From an uncultured Christensenella sp. (GTDB lineage Bacteria > Bacillota > Clostridia > Christensenellales > UBA3700), in NCBI GenBank assembly GCA_910583735.1, contig CAJTXS010000006.1:8358-72357 (forward strand): a DNA stretch of 64,000 nt, given 5' to 3'. How positions within the stretch are numbered: the stretch's first letter is position 1; each line of letters starts with the position of its first letter. The translations under genes were made by a program, and so were the position numbers. Under the pieces are notes generated by a model that ran no database searches, was not told the origin of the DNA, and worked only from the letters and a program-made list of their open reading frames with translations. Below are positions 1 to 8,900 of this stretch, in pieces.

Positions 1-516
1 GAAGCGTTTGTCAGAGCCTATCCCGATGAAGTCTTGCCCGTGCTCTATAACGACAACGTGTATGAGATGCTGAGGCGCAATATGCTGTATTACTTCATAT
101 TGGAGCTGCCCGAGGCAGAAAAACAGCGCGTAATACAGACTTTCTCGCCCGACAGAAAGATTACGGTGGAGTCGCACGGATTTATATATCGCAGCGATAT
201 TCTTATGGATAAGCGCTGGGACGAGTATCCGGCTAAGTTCAAAGCAGCCTTTGCGAGCGCGATTGCCGATTGTTGCTTCGATAGAGAGATCAAGATGGAC
301 GAGCTCAGCGACGCCGCGGCGACGCTTAAGGAGCGTATGGATACCAAGGCGTTAAGCATATACAGCTTCAGAATGATATATACCGCCGCCGTTGCTATCC
401 TAAATCCCGATATGGATGTGATTGCCGATATCGTGGGTTGCAGCGACAGCTCCGTCAAGTATATCAAGAGAGTGTGTAAGAAGTTGGATATAGAAATTTT
501 CGATCCCGAAGAATAA
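1..516 (+). CDS. Unrecognised protein, 3' part, possible C-terminal HTH
   Basis: The reading frame is open from the first base, so the gene starts upstream of the window; the TTG at 34 is probably internal. The visible ~171 residues end in a TAA just before the infC promoter. I do not recognise the family. The last ~30 residues (around DVIADIVGCSDSSVKYIKR) have the spacing of a helix-turn-helix, as in small DNA-binding domains that end a longer protein, but this is only a pattern impression. The middle is mixed alpha-helical and charged, without signal peptide or membrane segment, so a cytosolic protein is likely. No terminator is seen between it and infC. Confidence 0.6.
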   Translation, partial: EAFVRAYPDEVLPVLYNDNVYEMLRRNMLYYFILELPEAEKQRVIQTFSPDRKITVESHGFIYRSDILMDKRWDEYPAKFKAAFASAIADCCFDREIKMDELSDAAATLKERMDTKALSIYSFRMIYTAAVAILNPDMDVIADIVGCSDSSVKYIKRVCKKLDIEIFDPEE

Positions 517-530
517 AGACCGTAAAATCG

Positions 531-559
531 TTGACAGATATTATAAAGTCTGTTATTAT
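531..559 (+). promoter_or_regulatory. Sigma-A promoter of infC-rpmI-rplT
   Basis: TTGACA at 531-536, a 17-nt spacer, and TATTAT at 554-559. Predicted start is near 566, giving a leader of about 125 nt before the infC AUU codon. Confidence 0.85.
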
Positions 560-565
560 ATAGCG

Positions 566-692
566 GACAGCCAAGCGGAAGTAACTTCTCACCTGCATGC
601 AGAGGTATGCAAGGTTAATAAATCGGGTATTTATTAAGCGGAGAGCATCGCAAGAGCTGTTCCGCTTATTTTTTTGTCAGGAGGACACACCT
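566..692 (+). promoter_or_regulatory. L20-type leader with terminator (attenuator)
   Basis: The infC leader holds a small hairpin (ACCTGCAT at 591-598 with ATGCAAGGT at 607-615) followed by an intrinsic terminator: TAAGCGGA (635-642) pairs with TCCGCTTA (661-668) and runs into a T tract at 669-675, directly before the infC ribosome-binding site (AGGAGG, 679-684). Placement and layout match the Firmicutes L20 leader, in which ribosomal protein L20 binds its own transcript and promotes termination. That L20 is the effector here is inferred from the family. Confidence 0.75.
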
Positions 693-1205
693 ATTAAAGA
701 ACTTGCTATCAACGGTCAGATCCGCGAAAGGGAAGTGAGATTGCTCGATAAGGACGGCAATCAGCTGGGCGTAATGTCGTCGTACGAGGCGCTGCGCAGG
801 GCGGAAGAGGTCAATCTCGACCTCGTGATGATATCGCCTGTCGCGAGACCTCCCGTATGTAAAATTATGGACTACGGCAAGTATAAGTACGAGACTGTCA
901 AGAAGGAAAAAGAGAATAAGCGCAATCAGAAGGTAGTCGAGTTGAAGGAAGTCTGGCTCTCCGCCACTATCGATACCGGCGACCTCAACACCAAGGCGAA
1001 GCAGGCAATCAAGTTTATAGAGAGCGGCAACAAGGTAAAGGTCTCTATAAGGTTGAGAGGCAGGCAGATGGCGCGTCCCGAATACGCTGTGGAAGTGATG
1101 AACGACTTCTTCGGTATACTCGGCGGATGCGCGCAGATAGACAAACAACCCACCGCGGAAGGCAGAATCGTCACCATGATGCTGTCGCCTGCGGTTAAAA
1201 AATAA
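693..1205 (+). CDS. infC: Translation initiation factor IF-3, AUU start
   Basis: IF-3 binds the 30S subunit, keeps the subunits apart and proofreads the initiator tRNA. The protein opens KELAINGQIREREVRLL, the conserved IF-3 start, and keeps both lobes (linker KKEKENKRNQKVVELKEV; C-lobe with IRLRGRQMARPE). From ATT at 693 it is 170 aa, normal for the family. The start choice rests on AGGAGG at 679-684, 8 nt before ATT. An in-frame ATG at 597 would add 32 residues translated from the attenuator hairpin and is rejected. IF-3 discriminates against AUU, so this start gives autoregulation in Escherichia coli and could do so here. First gene of infC-rpmI-rplT. Confidence 0.95.
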   Translation: MKELAINGQIREREVRLLDKDGNQLGVMSSYEALRRAEEVNLDLVMISPVARPPVCKIMDYGKYKYETVKKEKENKRNQKVVELKEVWLSATIDTGDLNTKAKQAIKFIESGNKVKVSIRLRGRQMARPEYAVEVMNDFFGILGGCAQIDKQPTAEGRIVTMMLSPAVKK

Positions 1206-1228
1206 CATTCTAAAGGAGTATAAGTATT

Positions 1229-1417
1229 ATGCCCAAGCAGAAGTCGCATAGCGGCGCGAAGAAGCGTTTTACCGTTACCGGCGCCGGTAGGATTAAAAGA
1301 GCTAAGATGAACAGACGTCATATTCTGACAAAGAAGGCTTCCAAGAGGAAGCGCGCATTGCGTAAGACGGCATTCGTGTCCGTGACGCAGGAAAAGACCA
1401 TCAGGGATATGATTTAA
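1229..1417 (+). CDS. rpmI: 50S ribosomal protein L35
   Basis: A 62-aa, very basic protein beginning MPKQKSHSGAKKRF, typical of bL35 with its K/R-rich middle (HILTKKASKRKRALRK). It is a structural protein of the large subunit. AAGGAG lies a few bases upstream. Middle gene of infC-rpmI-rplT, 23 nt after infC and 18 nt before rplT, so it is cotranscribed and shares the attenuator upstream of infC. Confidence 0.97.
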   Translation: MPKQKSHSGAKKRFTVTGAGRIKRAKMNRRHILTKKASKRKRALRKTAFVSVTQEKTIRDMI

Positions 1418-1435
1418 TTATAGGAGGCAGCGATA

Positions 1436-1789
1436 ATGAGAATTAAGAGAGGCGTCAACGCAATCAAGAAGCGCAGAAAGATATTAAAGCAAGCTAAAGG
1501 CTACAGAGGAGCTAAGTCCAAGTTATACAGAGTAGCGCGCCAGGCGGTCATGAAGTCGGGCAACTACGCTTTCGTAGGCAGGAAGCTCAAGAAGCGCGAT
1601 TTCAGAAGTCTGTGGATTACCCGTATCAACGCAGCTGCGCGTATTAACGGCATGTCCTACAGCACGCTCATGCACGGACTTAAAGTCGCGGGTATCGACC
1701 TTAACCGTAAGATACTTGCAGACCTTGCGGTCAACGACGCGGCGGCTTTTGCCGCTCTGTGCGAGCAGGCTAAGGCTAAGCTGGCGTAA
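1436..1789 (+). CDS. rplT: 50S ribosomal protein L20
   Basis: A 117-aa protein of normal bL20 length, with the basic N-terminal extension (MRIKRGVNAIKKRRKILKQA, AKGYRGAKSKLYR) and the globular end (FRSLWITRINAAARINGMSYS). L20 is an early assembly protein that binds 23S rRNA, and in Firmicutes it is the repressor that reads the infC leader. GGAGG lies upstream. It is followed at 1803-1829 by the operon terminator. Confidence 0.97.
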   Translation: MRIKRGVNAIKKRRKILKQAKGYRGAKSKLYRVARQAVMKSGNYAFVGRKLKKRDFRSLWITRINAAARINGMSYSTLMHGLKVAGIDLNRKILADLAVNDAAAFAALCEQAKAKLA

Positions 1790-1802
1790 GCAAGAGTACT
1801 TA

Positions 1803-1829
1803 AAGGCTGCCTTAGGGCAGCCTTATTTT
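1803..1829 (+). terminator. Intrinsic terminator after rplT
   Basis: AAGGCTGCC (1803-1811) pairs with GGCAGCCTT (1816-1824), with a 4-nt loop and a following ATTTT tract. Confidence 0.85.
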
Positions 1830-1876
1830 ATATCGCGCGCATGCGCGTACACATATAAGAAACTATAGGCAATACA

Positions 1877-2635
1877 ATGGTAATTACTTCGGTATCCAAT
1901 CCCCATATCAGATATGTTCGTACGCTCGCGTCGGATAAGCGCGCAAGAGAGGCGGACGGTGTCATCGTATTGGAGGGAGCCAACCTCATAGACGCGCTGC
2001 CTGTCGGCGCCGAAGTGGCGGAGCTGCTCGTGCAAGAGGGCAAGGCGGATAAGTATCGCGGTATTATCGAGCGCTTCGGCAATTATATCGAAGTGAGCGA
2101 CAACGTCATGCGCGCCGTATCTTCCGTCAATACGCCGCAGGGTATAGTCGCGGCGGCTAAGTTTACCTTGCCCGAGGCGGACAGGCTCAAGCCCGCGGTG
2201 ATTGCGGACGGCATTACAGACCCCGGCAATATGGGCACTATCATTAGGAGCGCCGCGGCGTGCGGAATATATGACATGATAGCGATAGAGTGTTGCGACC
2301 TCACCGCGCCCAAGACGGTGCGCTCTACTATGGGCGGGATATTCTCCATGCGCGTAAGCTATGTCGATAGGGCGAGTGTTGCGAAGGAATTGTCGGGCTA
2401 TAAAGTATTTGCGCTTGATATGCGCGGAGAAAATATATATAATATAAGCAAGAGAGAGTTGGATTGCGCATACGCGCTTGCGGTGGGCAGCGAAGCTCAC
2501 GGCATCAGCGACGGGATAAGAGCGGCTGCATACAAGATTGTATCGCTGCCCATGTCGGGGGCTACGGAGTCGCTCAATGCGGCAGTCAGCCTGTCGGTAG
2601 GACTGTATCAGCTGGTATACGGCAATAAAATCTAA
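1877..2635 (+). CDS. TrmH/SpoU-family RNA 2'-O-methyltransferase
   Basis: SPOUT methyltransferase of 252 aa. The N-terminal substrate-binding domain begins ITSVSNPHIRYVRTLASD, as in TsnR/YsgA-type enzymes, and the trefoil-knot domain carries the three SpoU motifs: DPGNMGTIIRSAAACG, AVGSEAHGIS and SLPMSGATESLNAAVSLS. These enzymes transfer a methyl group from S-adenosylmethionine to a ribose 2'-OH in rRNA or tRNA; the exact nucleotide cannot be read from sequence. In Bacillus the relative ysgA also lies near the infC-rplT region. There is no Shine-Dalgarno before the ATG; a weak TATAGG box ends 7 nt upstream, so this may be another leaderless gene. Confidence 0.92.
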   Translation: MVITSVSNPHIRYVRTLASDKRAREADGVIVLEGANLIDALPVGAEVAELLVQEGKADKYRGIIERFGNYIEVSDNVMRAVSSVNTPQGIVAAAKFTLPEADRLKPAVIADGITDPGNMGTIIRSAAACGIYDMIAIECCDLTAPKTVRSTMGGIFSMRVSYVDRASVAKELSGYKVFALDMRGENIYNISKRELDCAYALAVGSEAHGISDGIRAAAYKIVSLPMSGATESLNAAVSLSVGLYQLVYGNKI

Positions 2636-2678
2636 TAATAACATCTAATAAATCTAATCAATTTCGGAGGATAGACAA

Positions 2679-3419
2679 GTGTCCGGACATAGCAAGTGGG
2701 CTAATATTAAGAATAAGAAGGGCGCCGCGGACGCAAAACGCGGAGCTATATTCACCAAGATAGGCAGGGAGATTGCAGTAGCCGTCAAGAGCGGCGGCTC
2801 CGACCCCGCAAGCAATTCAAAGCTAAGAGACGCAATCGCCAAGGCAAGAGCCAACAACATGCCGAGCGACAACATCGAGCGCAGCATCAAGAAGGCGAGC
2901 GGCGAGCTCACGTCGGTGACGTACGAGGAGAACGTATACGAGGGCTATGCTCAAGAGGGCGTGGCGGTGATAGTGGAGACGCTTACTGATAATTCCAACC
3001 GTACCGCTGCGGACGTGCGCCATATCTTCAGCAAGTGCGGCGGCGCGCTTGGTACGAGCGGCTGCGTGTCGTATATGTTCGACAAGAAGGGATTAATCGT
3101 CGTGGACGGCGACGGTCTGGACGAGGACACCGTGATGATGACCGCGCTCGAGGCGGGCGCAGACGACGTCGTATCGGGTGAGGGAGTATTCGAGATATAC
3201 ACATCTCCCGCAGACTTCAGCGCGGTGAGAGAGGCGATAGAGTCCAATAAGGATTACGTCATACTCGAGGCGGGAGTGGAGATGATCCCTTCCAATACCG
3301 TAACTCCCAGCGCGGAGGCGGAAGTCAAGATACGTAGATTGCTGGATATGCTCGAGGACAGCGACGACGTGCAGAACGTCTATCATAACGCTAACTTGAG
3401 CGAGGATGAGGAAGAGTAA
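2679..3419 (+). CDS. yebC: YebC/TACO1-family protein
   Basis: A 246-aa protein starting MSGHSKWANIKNKKGAADAKRG, the signature of YebC/TACO1. Members have been described as transcriptional regulators and, more recently, as translation factors that relieve ribosome stalling on proline-rich stretches. The start is GTG at 2679, preceded by GGAGG at 2666-2670. The full length and acidic end (SEDEEE) are normal. It follows the methyltransferase by 43 nt and precedes proA by 34 nt, so a small cotranscribed group is likely. Confidence 0.95.
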   Translation: MSGHSKWANIKNKKGAADAKRGAIFTKIGREIAVAVKSGGSDPASNSKLRDAIAKARANNMPSDNIERSIKKASGELTSVTYEENVYEGYAQEGVAVIVETLTDNSNRTAADVRHIFSKCGGALGTSGCVSYMFDKKGLIVVDGDGLDEDTVMMTALEAGADDVVSGEGVFEIYTSPADFSAVREAIESNKDYVILEAGVEMIPSNTVTPSAEAEVKIRRLLDMLEDSDDVQNVYHNANLSEDEEE

Positions 3420-3453
3420 TAGCTTTTTTAGCGGGTAACCGCGGGAGGTAGTT

Positions 3454-4707
3454 ATGGACGTTACGCAGATATGCCGCAAGGCTCACAACGCGCAGTATGA
3501 GCTGGGCGCGATGTCGGCGGATAAGAAGAACGAGGTCTTGCGCGCCGTAGCGCGCAGCATAGTCGCGAGTAAGGACGAGATCAAGGTCGCAAATAAAGTC
3601 GATATAGACGCTGCCGAAGCGTCCGGCATGACCCGCGCTATGGTGGACAGACTGCTGCTAACCGACGAGCGTATAGCGCTGATGGCGGAAGGCGTGGAGC
3701 AGGTAGCGACGCTGCCCGACCCCGTGGGAGAGGTGTGCGATTGTTGGGACTTGGATAACGGTCTGCATATAGATAAAGTTAGGGCGCCTCTCGGCGTGGT
3801 AGCCGTAATCTACGAGTCCAGACCCAATGTGACGGCGGACGTATTCGCGCTGTGCTTTAAGTCGGGCAACTGCGTAGTGCTCAGAGGCGGCAAGGAGGCC
3901 ATCAATTCCAACCGCGCCTTATATAAAATCATTGCCGATACCTTGGCAGAACACGGCGCAAACAGCGACGTAATAGGCTTTATAGACGACACTTCGAGAG
4001 AGGGCAGCGCAATGCTGCTAAAGCAGGGCGATACCGTGGACGTAGTCATACCGCGCGGCGGCGACGGACTGAAGAAGTTCGTGCTCGCTAACGCCGTAAT
4101 GCCCGTAATTGCCAGCGCGGGCGGCGTGTGCCATATATATGTAGAGAAGAGCGCGGATATAGCTAAGTGCATCGACGTAATCGACAACGCCAAGATGCAG
4201 CGCCCTTCTACATGCAACGCGCTTGAGCAGCTGCTTGTGCACGTAGATGTGGCGGACAAGACGCTTACTATGGTCGCAGACCGGCTCAAGGGCAGGTGCA
4301 GACTGGTAGGTTGCAAGCGCTCTTGCGAGATACTCAGGGCTAAGGGCTATGAGATAGCCGAGGCAAGCGAGGACGACTTTACCAAGGAGCACCTCGACTA
4401 CGAGCTCACCGTGCGCGTGGTGGACGGCACCGCCGAGGCGATAGATATTGTCAACGCCAATAATACCAAGCACAGCGACGCCATTATGAGCGAGGATAAG
4501 CAGGCTATCGAGCAGTTCACTGCCAAGGTGGATGCGGGCTGCGTGTACGTCAATGCATCCACGAGGTTTACGGACGGATTCCAATTCGGCTTCGGAGCGG
4601 AGATAGGCATATCCACGCAGAAGTTGCACGCGAGAGGCCCGCTCGGATTGAGACAGCTCACGAGCGAAAAGTACGTCGTGCGCGGCGATTACACCTCGAG
4701 AAAATGA
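3454..4707 (+). CDS. proA: Glutamate-5-semialdehyde dehydrogenase
   Basis: ProA reduces gamma-glutamyl phosphate to glutamate-5-semialdehyde with NADPH, the second step of proline synthesis. The 417-aa length and family motifs are present: IYESRPNVTADVF, the substrate and NADP region LRGGKEAINSNRA, the catalytic cysteine in QRPSTCNALEQLL, and the C-terminal VNASTRFTDGFQFGFG. GGAGG lies upstream. The usual partner proB is not in the window. Its stop overlaps the ruvC start by 4 nt (ATGA), implying translational coupling with a DNA repair gene, an unusual pairing. Confidence 0.96.
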   Translation: MDVTQICRKAHNAQYELGAMSADKKNEVLRAVARSIVASKDEIKVANKVDIDAAEASGMTRAMVDRLLLTDERIALMAEGVEQVATLPDPVGEVCDCWDLDNGLHIDKVRAPLGVVAVIYESRPNVTADVFALCFKSGNCVVLRGGKEAINSNRALYKIIADTLAEHGANSDVIGFIDDTSREGSAMLLKQGDTVDVVIPRGGDGLKKFVLANAVMPVIASAGGVCHIYVEKSADIAKCIDVIDNAKMQRPSTCNALEQLLVHVDVADKTLTMVADRLKGRCRLVGCKRSCEILRAKGYEIAEASEDDFTKEHLDYELTVRVVDGTAEAIDIVNANNTKHSDAIMSEDKQAIEQFTAKVDAGCVYVNASTRFTDGFQFGFGAEIGISTQKLHARGPLGLRQLTSEKYVVRGDYTSRK

Positions 4708-5195
4708 GGATATTGGGCATAGACCCCGGGCTCGCTATCGTAGGTTACGGCATAATCGACTGCGAAAGAGGTATATCCAAGGCGGTGGATTACGGCGTAA
4801 TCAATACGCCTAAGGGTGAGAAGTTGCCCGCCCGCCTGCATATGATATACGACGGCGTCGCCGCTCTTATCGATAAGTATCAGCCCGATTGCATGGCTAT
4901 AGAAGAGCTGTTCTTTACAAAGAATGTGACTACGGGTATAGCCGTTGCCGAGGCAAGAGGCGTCATATTACTGTGCGCCACGCATAAGCTCGGCAAGATA
5001 TACGAGTATACTCCCAATCAGATTAAAGAGGCGCTTACGGGCTACGGCAAGGCGACCAAGCAACAGATACAGTTTATGGTAACGCGCCTGCTCAAGCTGC
5101 CCGCGCCCCCTAAGCCCGACGATGCCGCCGACGCAGTGGCTGTCGCTCTTACCCACGCGCAGACGGGCAGACTGGGCGGAATGTTCGCGCTGTAG
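4704..5195 (+). CDS. ruvC: Holliday junction endonuclease RuvC
   Basis: RuvC cuts Holliday junctions symmetrically after RuvAB branch migration. The 163-aa protein has the RNase-H-like acidic residues D7 (ILGIDPG), E67 (MAIEELFF) and D140/D143 (DDAADAVAVALTH), so it should be active. It is coupled to proA by an ATGA overlap. A terminator follows at 5245-5273. In many Bacillota ruvC sits directly before ruvA; here about 7 kb with two surface-protein genes lies between them. Confidence 0.96.
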   Translation: MRILGIDPGLAIVGYGIIDCERGISKAVDYGVINTPKGEKLPARLHMIYDGVAALIDKYQPDCMAIEELFFTKNVTTGIAVAEARGVILLCATHKLGKIYEYTPNQIKEALTGYGKATKQQIQFMVTRLLKLPAPPKPDDAADAVAVALTHAQTGRLGGMFAL

Positions 5196-5244
5196 CTTGT
5201 AAGAAGTAGAATGTAACGCTATAATTTAAGCAAATATAGGGACG

Positions 5245-5273
5245 AGGAGCGAGGATATACGCGCTCCTTTTTT
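5245..5273 (+). terminator. Intrinsic terminator after ruvC
   Basis: AGGAGCG (5245-5251) pairs with CGCTCCT (5262-5268), followed by a T tract. Confidence 0.85.
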
Positions 5274-5554
5274 ATCGGCGATAATGGTAGAAGAATAATC
5301 GCATATTATATTGATAGTTTATCCGTTTTTGATTTGTAAAAATATTTTATCCGTATAGCGCGACTATTAGAAGATAAATATCGCTATATACTTGCACTAG
5401 TAAAATTTGCGAGCATAATCGGTTTTGTAGGGCTTGTCGGGACACCTCTTGTAACCGTAATATGCCGCAGAAAAAGCGTAATTTAATCTGACAGGACGTG
5501 TTCATATTTTAACAGATTATCGAAAATTATTTTTGTAAAATTTTCAAATTCATG

Positions 5555-5583
5555 TTAAAAACACATGATTTTTGTGCTATTAT
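5555..5583 (+). promoter_or_regulatory. Putative promoter for the 1557-aa surface gene
   Basis: TTAAAA at 5555-5560, 17-nt spacer, and TATTAT at 5578-5583 with an extended -10 (TGC). If used, the mRNA has a leader of about 375 nt. Confidence 0.45.
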
Positions 5584-5589
5584 AAGAGT

Positions 5590-5965
5590 AGACATCAGCG
5601 GTAAGGTATATTTTAAGGTTTTGATTAATTATTTAATCCGCTGACGCAGTAGTTATTGATATATCTTAAGTTTTATTTTATATCGGCATCTGCTTGTTCG
5701 TCTCGACAATCGCATATCGGCGGAAAATATCCGCCCTATATAATAATACTGTAATGCCGTGCTTAATCGACTGTTAATCGCTATATGTTAGGGGCAATCG
5801 ATCGGAATCCATATATTAGGACCGTGTATATAGCCCAAAGTCTTTGTAAATAGCCCGATATAGCAGTTAAGCATGTTAAATAAATCGCAAGGAGGTATAC
5901 TGCAACATTATTAATCGACGGTAAGAGTATTGCATGCACACGGGAAAAGCTAAGGAGTAGCGATA
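5590..5965 (+). other. Long AT-rich leader without gene
   Basis: Non-coding stretch between the putative promoter and the surface gene. It holds a long-range pairing TCAGCGG...CCGCTGA (about 5594-5645) and an isolated AAGGAGG near 5889 with no ORF behind it. I see no known riboswitch class. The stretch 5274-5554 before the promoter is AT-rich and shows nothing further. Confidence 0.4.
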
Positions 5966-8900
5966 ATGGAAAAATTATTAAGAAAACACGGCAACAAGAT
6001 AGCATTAGTATTATTGATAATATTATTTGTTGCATTTATCGGCATATTTGCCATCAAAGAAAATATCACATTCGGCAATGCCTCGGCAGAGGCGACGGCG
6101 GTGTCTACTACGTCGGGCGAGACGGAAGACTATTCGCTGTATACGGATAATCCGCTGCCTGACAGTCAAGACGAAATCAAATACAATATAGATAGGTATG
6201 TACCACTAAGTCTATTTGGCAAGATAGGTACGACGGTATTTTACGGTAAGAATTACGGATTCGTAGTACATATAGACAATTTAAGCTATAATATGGTGCT
6301 ATTGTTCACAATAGATTACCAATTGCATGCCGACGGCTTCGGCTATGACAATATAGTCAAAGTAGTGCACGAGGGCAGTTATGATTATGCGGGAGCACCC
6401 GTTAATTCGCCCGACTATCACATAGCGATAGGCAATCTCAATTTCGACTCCAATATAATCAATGCCGACAGCAGAAACAACAATTGGAAAGACGGCTATG
6501 CGGCTGAGGACGATATGGGCGCTTTCTATATTCAGTCGAGGTATTCGGGAGTATTTACTTATCGTACTGGTACTTTGGACGAGGCATTATGGAACCAATG
6601 TATCTCTACGTTCATAAAGTTGATTCCTGTAGTGGGCAGTCACCTTTCGAATGTTTATGACGCGATAAAGCTGAAGCAAGCCTATAACAATGTATATCAG
6701 ACCTCTTCGTCGCTCGATACCGCGGTAGACTTTCCGATTACGAAAGAGGCGCAGATTGCAAGCGATATCACGGGGCATCAATTGGTGCAGTCGTTAGAGA
6801 TTAATATGCTGGACGAGTGCGAAGAATTTTTGACATATAATTTCGGCGACGATATTAATTATGCTAAGGCGACGTATAGGATGAACGAGGTGAATGCGGA
6901 GTATTATATTCAGTCTGCATTGAATTTCGATGTATACACATATCACACTATTTCCGCCGCGCGCGTTGTCGATAATTTTACTGTAGACAGCATTTACAAT
7001 ATGCGCGAGAGCGAAGATCAGTATTCGGAGATATATAAAAAGAGCGAAGATCAATTCGCGCTCAAAGATTATTCTAAATTCGCTCCGTTAATCAACGGCG
7101 TGAGCTTTAAGTTTACTCCCGACAAGTCGGGCTATTACGAAATATTCGCTCCCAGCGGCTATAGCGCTCACGTTAGGCAAAACGGCGGGTATGAACTATC
7201 TGGCACGGACGAGGGCGTTTATCTTTCCGCAGGTAAGACATATGAAGTCGCGTTCGGTAAAGGTATAGCTGCAATCAATTGGGATTATAAAAAATCCAAT
7301 ATGCGCGTTAAGTCCGACTTTATAGGCAGTCAGATGAATTTTGCGGACGTGACTGTTAAACTCAATCAAGAGTTTGAGTTAGATAAGAGCGAATATATCA
7401 ATAGAGGAGTATATTACAGATTATTTTATAATGAAAACGACAACAACGACCTATACAAGCTGACATGCGACGATATCGATAATTTGCAGTTGTATATCAC
7501 GGACTCTGAGCTCAATATCATAAGTAAGGGAGTTAAGATTAACGGCGCGGTATATTGCAATTTCCCTTTGAAGGCGGGAGAAAATTATTATCTGATTTGT
7601 GAAAATCTCGGAGATAATAAGGCGATTGTCGTGACTAATGAGGGAGCGCTCGAGTTAAGCAATTATATTAGCGAGCAGAGTACGGACGGAATGTTATATT
7701 ATGCGGTCGATATGCCCTATAAGCAATGGTATAAGCTCTACGGCGAGCACGCGGGACTGTATATTGCGGGCGGCGAGGACTTGTTCGGCACTATTAACGA
7801 CGGTTATTTTATAGATAAAGCAGGCAGATATTATCTGCTTACGGACAGTGCCGCGCAGATGGATATCGGGCTCGGAGATATAGGGGCGTCTGTCGTAGTC
7901 GGTCTCGGTATAGAGTATGGGGCAGACAAGACGCTCAACCATATGTTTACATTTGCACCTGCCTTTACAATCATGTGCAGCTTGGGCGCAGACGGCAGAT
8001 ACGACGTGTATCGCGACGGCGTCAAGATAGGCGATAGCGTCAATAAGGTCTTGCTCGAGGACGGTCATAGGTACGACTTCGTCAAGTTGGACGGGGGCGA
8101 GAAGTTTATGATATTAGCGGACGGTAGCGAAATATCTATGGGTGAGACTGTATCTGTCGAAGAGGCTGATGCCTATTCGGTATATAGATTGACGCTGGAC
8201 GAGCCGCTGCGTATCGGAGTAGAGTGTGCAAGCGGTATCCATTACGTCATTTACGATGCGGCCATGAGAGTAGTAAGCCCTCAGCCCGATTTGGCGCATG
8301 GCTTTCCTCTTGCGGCGGGCGAGTACAGTATAGTCGTCGCAGACAGCGGCGCATATAGCTTTACCGTAAAGGAGAAGTTGATACCTGTAGCGGTTAATTT
8401 CGTCGTTGACGGAGCGGACTATACCGATACGACGGGCGAGGTATATTACTATGGCAAGCATAGCGTCTTGCCCGTGCCCGTCAAGGACAGATTCGACTTC
8501 AACGGCTGGAAGTGCGGCAACGTAATGATTACAGACGCTGACGGCAAGACAATCAATCCCTTAGACTGCGACAGCATTACGCTCGAGGCGACTTGGACCG
8601 CGCGCGCCGTGGTCATGAAGTTGGACGTCGGCGGCGGAGTAGTCAAGTGGTGGACAGGCGAGGAGATAGTCGACTCGGCGCCGTCAGCTACCGTGGTCGA
8701 GGGCGATATGATAGAGCAGCTTATCAATCTCAAGAGCAGCTTTATCGCTACGCCCGAGGGAAATAAGACGGGATATTTCTTGACTACGTTTGAGATAGTC
8801 AAGACAGGTTCCGACGGCAATATAGACAACTTCAGCTTCACGCCCCTTTGGGAGAGGGAGAGATACTTTGTAAGATTCAACGCCGATTATGCGGCGCAGA

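Noticed and set aside
597..692. N-terminal extension of infC from ATG 597
   Set aside because: It would be translated across the attenuator hairpin, is not part of the IF-3 family, and AGGAGG with ATT at 693 fits the family start exactly.
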